A stretch of 7,066 nucleotides of DNA from an uncultured Verrucomicrobia subdivision 3 bacterium (GTDB lineage Bacteria; Verrucomicrobiota; Verrucomicrobiae; Limisphaerales; CAMLLE01), in NCBI GenBank assembly GCA_946480555.1, contig CAMLLE010000157.1, positions 1-7,066 on the forward strand, in the 5' to 3' direction. The position numbers were made by a program, and so were the translations under genes. Below, piece after piece: positions 1 to 5,503 of this stretch (the first letter of the stretch is position 1; each line of letters begins with the position of its first letter). Below the pieces are notes generated by a model. The model saw only the letters and a program-made list of their open reading frames with translations. It made no database searches and had not been told where the DNA came from.

Positions 1-3000
1 CGACGTGAAGTTCGCGAGCGAACGGGAACGGCGCGACTGGCTGCAATCGATCAATCTCAGCAATTTGGAAAAGGCGAAAGCGTGGAGTCATCAGCCACGC
101 TCCCGTAGCGGCGTCTCCGCAGAGCGCCGCCAATCAGGTTCTAATAATGCGGCGCCCGCCAGAGACGCCGCTACGGCAGCCCGTGAGGATCACAAACCCG
201 GCGATGATTCGCTGCGGCTCGATGAAAAGCTCAAGCCAGGCGCGTACATCCTTGCTGCGGACGCGAGCGGCAAACACGCCCGTGAATTGATTCTCGTTAC
301 GGACGCGTCGCTGGTTCTGCGCGCTTCCGGGCAGCAGGCACTGCTTTACTTCTGCAACGCGCTGGACGGTTCGCCCATCGGGAATGCGCCGGTGAAGCTA
401 TGGGAACAATGGTACGCCGATAATCGCTGGACCGTGCGCGAGCATTCCGGCGAGACGGACACCAACGGCCTCGCGCGCTTCACGCTGGACACCAAGACAG
501 AGGATCGCAGCCGGCAATTGTTCGCCGCGGCGATCCAGAGCAGCCGTCAGGCCTTTGCACTGGGTCACTCCTATCTGCCGTACCGCGGATTTGAATCATG
601 GAAAATCTACGCCTTCACGGATCGCCCGGCATATCGGCCGAACGAAACCGTGAACTGGAAGTTCATCGCGCGGCAGTACGACGGGGCGAATTACTCCACA
701 CCGGCCGGGCAAACAGTCGCTTTCGAAATCACCGATCCGCAGGGCTCAAAGGTGAAGGAAGCATCGGTGGCGTTGAACGCATTTGGCAGCGCTTGGGGCT
801 CGCTCGAACTGACCGCGGAGATGCCGCTGGGCGAATATCAAATCCAGTTCTGGGACCAGAATCGGGCGAACGTGATTGGCTCGGCAACGCTCTTCCGGCT
901 CGAGGAATACAAGCTGCCTGAATTCAAAGTGACGGTGAAAACGCCCGAAGAACGGAGCGCGGACGGTTCGCCCGCGCGAAGGAAAAGTTTCCGCCTCGGC
1001 GAAACGGTGGAAGCCTCCATCGAAGCCGAATATTACTTCGGCGGCCCTGTCGCGAACGCTTCGGTTGAAGTGGTCATTCATCAAAGCCCGTTCTGGCGAT
1101 TGTGGCCGGACCCGCGGCCGTTTCCATGGTTCTATGAAGACATGGGCGGTGCGAGTTCGCGCTGGCACCGCGGCTTTGGCGGCGGTCAGATCCTCAAACG
1201 CGAAACCCTGAAAACCGACGCCGCCGGTCGCGCGACCGTCAGCTTCGAAACGCCCGCCCACGATGGACAGGATCTGGAATATCGCATCGAAGCGCGCGTT
1301 GTGGATTCCTCCCGCCGGGAAATCATCGGCAATGGCACCGTGCGCGTGACCAAGCAGCGCTATTACGTTCACGCGAAAGCGGCGCATCACCTCTACCGCC
1401 CGCAGGACAATGTTGAAGCCGAGTTCAAGGCGCTGGACGCAAACGACCAGCCGGTTCAAGTGGAAGGCATTGTGAAAGTGACGCGCGATTTCTGGTATGA
1501 AATCTGGATCGCTCCGGACGGCCGCGAAGTGAAGAGCAACGAGCTGAAGCGGCTTCAGGCGCAATCCAAAATCTGGCCGCCGCCGCCCGAACGTCCCGAT
1601 CAGAAAGGCTGGAAACTCAAGTTTCGCGGCTATGAACACGACGAGATTCTCACGCGCACGTTGAAGACGGATACGAATGGCGTGGCGGAATTCAGCTTTA
1701 CGCCGGAACGCGAAGGCTACTATCGCATCGCCTGGACGAGCGAAGACGCTGGGAGAAGCTCCAAGTTCCAAGCTCCAGGTTCCATCACGGCGGAAACGAC
1801 GGTTTGGGTGGCGGACAATGCGACGACGGACCTGGGTTACCGGCATGACGGCGTGGAAGTGATCGTGGACAAGGATACATTCCGCGCCGGCCAGACCGCG
1901 CCAGTGATGCTCGTTGCGAACACGGCGGATCGCTACGTTCTATTCAGCGTGGAAGGCGAAGACCTTTACAGCTATCAGCTTGTTCATCTGAGCGGCACGG
2001 TGAAGCTCCTTCAGCTGCCGATTGAAGAGCGGCATGTGCCCAACGTGTTTCTGAGCGCGACGCTGGTCAGCGATTGCGCGATGCACAGCGACGTGAAGCA
2101 GGTCGTCGTTCCGCCAACGAAGAACTTTCTGAACGTGGAAGTGCAATCGGACCGGCCGGCGTATCTGCCGCGCGACGAAGGCACTCTCACGGTGACAACG
2201 CGTGACGACCAGGGGAAACCGGTGTCGGCTGAAGTCGCGTTGAGTCTCGTGGATGAATCGGTGTTTTACATTCAGAGCGATTACGCCGGCGATCCGCGCC
2301 AGTTTTTCTTCGGAAACAAACGTCATCATCTCGTGCAGCTGCAGAGCACATTTCAGCAAAAGACCTTCGCCCGGCTGGCCGAACGAGACGATGTGATCAT
2401 CAATGAATTGGACCACGCGTTTGTGGATGATCTTTTGGAAGATCGCACGGTGTTCCGCGACCTCTCAGCTGGATCTGAATTCAAGTCCATCCGCAATCGC
2501 TTCGAAATGGGTCGCTACGCAGCCAAGAGCTCCACGGCGCTGACCCTTCTGGCTGCGGGCGAGATGGCAGTGCCCGCTTCGGCAGCGTTAATGCCGGAAC
2601 GGACACGCGGCATTTCAGAAGGCGCGGATTCAGTCATGCAACATGCGGCCGAGCCGGAAGCACCGGTGGTCGTCCGCACTGATTTCCGCTCGACCATCGT
2701 CTGGCAGCCTGACCTGAAAACCGACGCCAACGGTCGCGCAGTGGTGAAACTGAAATATCCAGATTCGACCACGAGCTGGAAAGCGACCGCGCGAGCGGTG
2801 ACAGCGGAAAATCAGTTCGGCATCGCTGACACAAACACGCGCACGCGACAGCCATTGCTCGTGCGATTGCAGGCTCCGCGCTTCTTCGTCGTTGGCGACA
2901 CCGTCACGATTTCCGCCGTCGCGAACAACAACACGGACGAGCCGATGGACGTGCGCGTATCGCTCGAGGCGATTGGCCTCAAAGTAGGGCAGGCGTCCCG

Positions 3001-5227
3001 CCTGCCTGGCGACCGCGTCAGCGGGAGCGATGTTAATACCCGGAACCCAGAGAAGGCAGGCGGGACGCCTGCCCTGCTTTTGCGAATCCCTGCCCTTTCC
3101 GAGAGCCGCGCGGATTGGATCGCGGAAGTGACATCGCCCGGCGATGTGAAACTGAAAGTCACCGGCCGCGGACCGAAGCATTCCGATGCCATGGAGCGCA
3201 GCTTCATCGCGCACGAACACGGCATCGAGAAGTTCGTTTCCAAATCTGGCAAAGCGCGTGGAAACGACATCACGGTGAAGCTCGATTTGCCCAAGGAACG
3301 GAAACCGGGTTCATCTTCACTCACCGTTCAAGTCACGCCCAGCCTGGCGGTCACGATGCTCGACGCCCTGCCTTACCTGATCGATTACCCCTACGGCTGC
3401 ACGGAACAAACCATGAGCCGGTTCCTGCCCGCAGTCATCACAGCCAAGACGCTGCGCGATCTTGGATTAAAACCCGAAGACGTGATGAGCCGTGTTTTTG
3501 GCGGCATCGAGACCAACTCCGTTTCGAAAACTCAATCAAAAGGCAAAAAGGATCTGGCCGAGTTGGAGAGCATCACCAAAGCCGGGCTTGAACGCCTTTA
3601 CGATTTCCAGCACAGCGACGGCGGCTGGGGCTGGTGGAAGGAAGGCGAGAGCGATCATTGGATGACGGCTTATGTGACCTGGGGGCTCGTGCTGGCCCGG
3701 CAGGCCGGAACTGAAGTGCGCGGCGGCGTACTGGAAAACGCGGTGAGCTTCCTGGAAAAGGAAATCGTTGAGGAAGAAGAAAGTCCCGATCAACAAGCCT
3801 TCATGCTGCACGCGCTGGCGGCGTACCGGAATGCACAGAAGCAAATGAAGGGAACGAAGTCGGAAGACACAGCGTTCGCGAATCTCTGGGGCAAGCGCCA
3901 GCAACTGAATGCCTACACGCGCGCCTTGCTGGCGTTGAGCGCGTATTACTACGGCAAAGCGCAGGAAGCGCGCACGCTCATCGCCAATCTGGAAAACGGC
4001 GTGAAGCGCGATGAACGCCCGGACGAATCAGTGCTGATCAAACCCGCAACCCCAAACTCGAAACCTGAAACCCTCATGGGAACTGCGCATTGGGGCGAGG
4101 ACGGACTTTACTGGCGCTGGTCTGAAGGCGGCATTGAAGCGACGGCATTTGCGCTGCGCGCGATGCTCGCGATTGATCCCACGAACAAGCTGGTGGAACC
4201 GGTTGCCAACTGGCTGATCAAGAACCGTCGCGGCGCGCAGTGGAGCAACACGCGCGACACTGCAATTGTGATCCTGGCGATGAACGACTACTTGCGCACG
4301 AGTGGCGAACTGAAGTCGGACACGGAGTTCGAAGTGCTGGTGAACGGCGCATCGGTGGCGAAGAAGCGTGTGACGGCGGCGGAAATCCTCAACGCGCCCA
4401 GCCGCTTCACGGTGGAGCCTAAGTTAATTCGCGATGCAAACGAGATTCGCATCCGGCAGACCAGCCGCGGCAACCCGGTAGCGCTTTACTTCGCCGCAGA
4501 AGCAAAGTTCTTCAGCACGGAAGAACCGATCGCGCCGGTGGGAAGCGAAATTTTCGTGAAGCGCGAATACTATAAACTTGTCGGCCGGCCGACGCTGCTC
4601 AAGGGCGTGGTTTACGACAAGGAACCGCTGGAGGATGGCGACAAGGTCGTCAGCGGCGAGCGCATCCAAACCGTGCTGACGATCGAGGCGAAGAACAACT
4701 ACGAGTATTTGATATTTGAAGACTTGAAACCCGCGGGCGTGGAGGCGGTGCAAATTCGCAGCGGCGAATCGCTGTATGCGAAGGAACTGAAATCCGGCGC
4801 CGTGCAACGCAAGTTCACCGCGACGAATCAGACCGCCAGCAGCGAGCACACGGTGAAATCCGGCGAGACGCTTTACAGTATCGCGCGAGCGCATCGCACA
4901 ACCGTGCGCGCAATATCGGATTCGAACAAGCTGGCTTCCGACCGAATCCGTCCTGGCCAGAAGCTGATTCTGCCGCCGTTGCCGAGGCCGCAGGAGGAGA
5001 GCGATTACACCGGACGCCAGCGTTGGGTTTATCAGGAGCTGCGCGACCGCAAGGTAGCATTGTTCATCGACAAACTGCCCGAAGGTGTTTGGGAAATCCG
5101 CTACGACACGCGCGCGGAGGTTCCGGGAAAATTCCATGCGCTGCCCGTGCTTGGCCAGGCGATGTACGTGCCGGAACTTCGTTGCAACGGTGCAGAAGAG
5201 CGCATCGAAATCTCTGAAATCGACTGA
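1..5227 (+). CDS. Alpha-2-macroglobulin family protein with thioester and nested LysM (5' end missing)
   Basis: Large protease-trapping protein, expected in the periplasm; a protease cleaves the bait and the thioester then captures it covalently. The frame is open to the left edge (first whole codon at 2) and lacks a signal peptide, so the true start lies upstream. Numbering from the GTG at 5 gives 1740 residues. Visible parts: MG domains with the FTDRPAYRP signature (204-212); bait-region-domain-like segment from about 615; a variable Ala-rich stretch at about 835-890 that could hold the bait; the A2M domain (DFRSTIVWQPDL from 893); the thioester domain with YGCTEQ, where C1132 and Q1135 would form the bond, and DGGWGWW at 1205-1211; and a C-terminal MG domain split by a LysM (1615-1657). 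The TGA stop is at 5225. Four repeat-derived insertions lie in frame (about residues 34-58, 585-594, 994-1024, 1346-1358). The family is certain; target proteases are unknown. Confidence 0.95.
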   Translation, partial: DVKFASERERRDWLQSINLSNLEKAKAWSHQPRSRSGVSAERRQSGSNNAAPARDAATAAREDHKPGDDSLRLDEKLKPGAYILAADASGKHARELILVTDASLVLRASGQQALLYFCNALDGSPIGNAPVKLWEQWYADNRWTVREHSGETDTNGLARFTLDTKTEDRSRQLFAAAIQSSRQAFALGHSYLPYRGFESWKIYAFTDRPAYRPNETVNWKFIARQYDGANYSTPAGQTVAFEITDPQGSKVKEASVALNAFGSAWGSLELTAEMPLGEYQIQFWDQNRANVIGSATLFRLEEYKLPEFKVTVKTPEERSADGSPARRKSFRLGETVEASIEAEYYFGGPVANASVEVVIHQSPFWRLWPDPRPFPWFYEDMGGASSRWHRGFGGGQILKRETLKTDAAGRATVSFETPAHDGQDLEYRIEARVVDSSRREIIGNGTVRVTKQRYYVHAKAAHHLYRPQDNVEAEFKALDANDQPVQVEGIVKVTRDFWYEIWIAPDGREVKSNELKRLQAQSKIWPPPPERPDQKGWKLKFRGYEHDEILTRTLKTDTNGVAEFSFTPEREGYYRIAWTSEDAGRSSKFQAPGSITAETTVWVADNATTDLGYRHDGVEVIVDKDTFRAGQTAPVMLVANTADRYVLFSVEGEDLYSYQLVHLSGTVKLLQLPIEERHVPNVFLSATLVSDCAMHSDVKQVVVPPTKNFLNVEVQSDRPAYLPRDEGTLTVTTRDDQGKPVSAEVALSLVDESVFYIQSDYAGDPRQFFFGNKRHHLVQLQSTFQQKTFARLAERDDVIINELDHAFVDDLLEDRTVFRDLSAGSEFKSIRNRFEMGRYAAKSSTALTLLAAGEMAVPASAALMPERTRGISEGADSVMQHAAEPEAPVVVRTDFRSTIVWQPDLKTDANGRAVVKLKYPDSTTSWKATARAVTAENQFGIADTNTRTRQPLLVRLQAPRFFVVGDTVTISAVANNNTDEPMDVRVSLEAIGLKVGQASRLPGDRVSGSDVNTRNPEKAGGTPALLLRIPALSESRADWIAEVTSPGDVKLKVTGRGPKHSDAMERSFIAHEHGIEKFVSKSGKARGNDITVKLDLPKERKPGSSSLTVQVTPSLAVTMLDALPYLIDYPYGCTEQTMSRFLPAVITAKTLRDLGLKPEDVMSRVFGGIETNSVSKTQSKGKKDLAELESITKAGLERLYDFQHSDGGWGWWKEGESDHWMTAYVTWGLVLARQAGTEVRGGVLENAVSFLEKEIVEEEESPDQQAFMLHALAAYRNAQKQMKGTKSEDTAFANLWGKRQQLNAYTRALLALSAYYYGKAQEARTLIANLENGVKRDERPDESVLIKPATPNSKPETLMGTAHWGEDGLYWRWSEGGIEATAFALRAMLAIDPTNKLVEPVANWLIKNRRGAQWSNTRDTAIVILAMNDYLRTSGELKSDTEFEVLVNGASVAKKRVTAAEILNAPSRFTVEPKLIRDANEIRIRQTSRGNPVALYFAAEAKFFSTEEPIAPVGSEIFVKREYYKLVGRPTLLKGVVYDKEPLEDGDKVVSGERIQTVLTIEAKNNYEYLIFEDLKPAGVEAVQIRSGESLYAKELKSGAVQRKFTATNQTASSEHTVKSGETLYSIARAHRTTVRAISDSNKLASDRIRPGQKLILPPLPRPQEESDYTGRQRWVYQELRDRKVALFIDKLPEGVWEIRYDTRAEVPGKFHALPVLGQAMYVPELRCNGAEERIEISEID
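103..176 (+). repeat. REPIN-like element 1, inside the A2M coding frame
   Basis: Two copies of a 28-base unit face each other: 103-130 on + and 149-176 on -, with an 18-base spacer. The arms match at 24 of 28 positions, with the outer 15 bases identical. Each unit begins with GTAG (105-108; CTAC at 171-174) and continues as an imperfect hairpin of the form GCGGCG...CGCCGC. This is the layout of REP sequences of the GTAG class, and a facing pair is a REPIN. The element is translated without a stop as residues 34-57 of the A2M protein, in a low-complexity Ser/Arg/Ala linker before the first recognisable MG domain. Related units occur at 5232-5259 and 5388-5412. The inverted repeat is directly visible; the REPIN label is inferred. 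Confidence 0.8.
1757..1784 (+). repeat. Tandem 7-base repeat in the A2M coding frame (4 units)
   Basis: Four consecutive heptamers, AGCTCCA, AGTTCCA, AGCTCCA and GGTTCCA, are read in frame as SSKFQAPGS (residues 585-593). They sit between the end of a beta-rich segment (YRIAWTSEDAGR) and the next one (ITAETTVWVAD), where relatives as I recall them have only a short turn. The heptamer arrangement resembles the short tandemly repeated (STRR) sequences described in cyanobacteria. No inverted arms are visible. Confidence 0.72.
2984..3077 (+). repeat. REPIN-like element 2, inside the A2M coding frame
   Basis: The arms 2984-3006 (+) and 3055-3077 (-) are inverted copies that match at 22 of 23 bases. 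Each arm is itself a hairpin: 8-base perfect stem GGCAGGCG / CGCCTGCC around a TCC loop (2988-3006). The 5' arm is headed by GTAG (2984-2987); the 3' copy has GCAG, which is the single mismatch. The sequence is unrelated to element 1 but has the same architecture. It is translated in frame as residues 994-1024: the left arm gives VGQASRLP and the right arm AGGTPAL. It lies between GLK and LRIPALSESRADW, in an expected loop of the MG domain before the thioester domain. The near identity of the arms suggests recent insertion or selection on the palindrome. Confidence 0.87.
4042..4076 (+). repeat. Tandem 7-base repeat in the A2M coding frame (5 units)
   Basis: Five consecutive heptamers, ACCCGCA, ACCCCAA, ACTCGAA, ACCTGAA and ACCCTCA, share the AC-start and mostly A-end pattern. 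They are read in frame as roughly residues 1346-1357, KPATPNSKPETL. They fall in a loop of the thioester domain just before the conserved MGTAHWGEDGLYWRW segment. The unit length is the same as at 1757-1784 but the unit sequence differs. The units have diverged, so this call is weaker than the first heptamer array. Confidence 0.62.
4847..4975 (+). other. LysM domain nested in the A2M C-terminal domain
   Basis: Residues 1615-1657 of the A2M protein, about 43 residues, follow the LysM pattern: HTVKSGETLYSIARAH at the start, a middle with the SNKL element, and RIRPGQKLILP at the end. LysM binds N-acetylglucosamine-containing glycans, in bacteria mainly peptidoglycan. It is not terminal. The sequence before it (the FEDLKPAGVEAV segment) and after it (RWVYQELRDRKVALFIDKLP through AMYVPEL) together make one C-terminal MG-type domain, so LysM sits in a loop of that domain. 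The following PPLPRP looks like a linker. The inferred role is tethering the trap to the cell wall. Confidence 0.88.
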
Positions 5228-5231
5228 GGCC

Positions 5232-5259
5232 CCGTAGCGACGCTCTGGCGAGCGCCGCT
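5232..5259 (+). repeat. REP-like unit, GTAG class, family 1
   Basis: GTAG at 5234-5237 overlaps a hairpin with 10-base arms 5236-5245 and 5250-5259 around a TGGC loop; one pair is mismatched (A5240 against C5255). The sequence aligns with the arms of the element at 103-176, with one base deleted and a few substitutions. It begins 9 bases after the A2M stop codon, so it would form at the 3' end of that transcript. There is no T-run after it, so it is not a standard intrinsic terminator, although it could protect the mRNA 3' end. Confidence 0.78.
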
Positions 5260-5387
5260 GATCGTCAGGCCGACAGCTGAAGATAATTCTCACGCGCAGT
5301 CCGCAAAGGTTGCGGGGATCGCTACCGCTCGCGGCTTCGCGTCCTCCGCGTGAGGCCACTTCTTCACCGGGCTCACGAAAAAGATTG

Positions 5388-5412
5388 GCGGCGCTTGCCA
5401 AAGCGCCGCTAC
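5388..5412 (-). repeat. REP-like unit, GTAG class, family 1, inverted copy
   Basis: A perfect 9-base stem (GCGGCGCTT at 5388-5396, AAGCGCCGC at 5401-5409) encloses a GCCA loop. On the - strand it is headed by GTAG (CTAC at 5409-5412 on +). The unit reads CGTAGCGGCGCTTTGGC on the reverse strand, the same family as 103-130 and 5232-5259. With the latter it forms a facing pair spanning 181 bases. That is wider than the 74-base pair in the A2M gene, so the two may be separate insertions or an expanded REPIN. Confidence 0.78.
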
Positions 5413-5503
5413 GTGGCGGGGAACTCGAATTTCATTTGAAGTTGAACAAGCTTCGCCTAGGTTCTGTCTCAAGCTCACTCTCGAACTCGTTGGGAATTTT
5501 TTT

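Larger units (their letters stand above)
5228..5503. other. Intergenic region with paired REP-like hairpins
   Basis: This 276-base gap between the A2M stop and the M16 start carries a + strand REP-like unit near its left end and a - strand unit at 5388-5412, with 128 bases between them. The DNA between shows no gene I can support; it has a short near-repeat, TTCGCGTCCTCCGCGT, at about 5335-5350. The last 90 bases are less GC-rich and are where a promoter for the M16 gene would be expected, but I find only poor -35/-10 matches. No tRNA or riboswitch fold is evident. Confidence 0.7.

Noticed and set aside
5..7. GTG as the true start of the A2M gene
   Set aside because: No signal peptide follows, the frame is open upstream to the edge, and family members have further N-terminal sequence; the gene is cut by the window.
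103..176. CRISPR or transposon terminal repeats
   Set aside because: There are only two inverted units with one spacer, no direct-repeat periodicity, and no transposase between them.
746..1846. Long antisense open frame (366 codons) within the A2M gene
   Set aside because: It lies opposite clear MG-domain coding sequence, is Arg/His/Phe-rich as expected of a shadow frame in GC-rich DNA, and has no recognisable domain.
4760..4777. SGESLY at residues 1586-1591 as the start of an additional LysM
   Set aside because: It resembles SGETLY of the real LysM, but the rest of the motif (N-x-L, PGQ-L-LP) does not follow; it belongs to the C-terminal MG domain.
5236..5259. Intrinsic terminator after the A2M gene
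   Set aside because: The hairpin is good but is followed by GATCGTCAGG with no T-run, and the same hairpin family occurs inside coding sequence, so it is better called a REP-like repeat.
5436..5463. Sigma70-like promoter for the M16 gene (TTGAAG, 16 bases, TAGGTT)
   Set aside because: Only 4 of 6 and 3 of 6 consensus matches, no other support, and promoter consensus in this lineage is uncertain.
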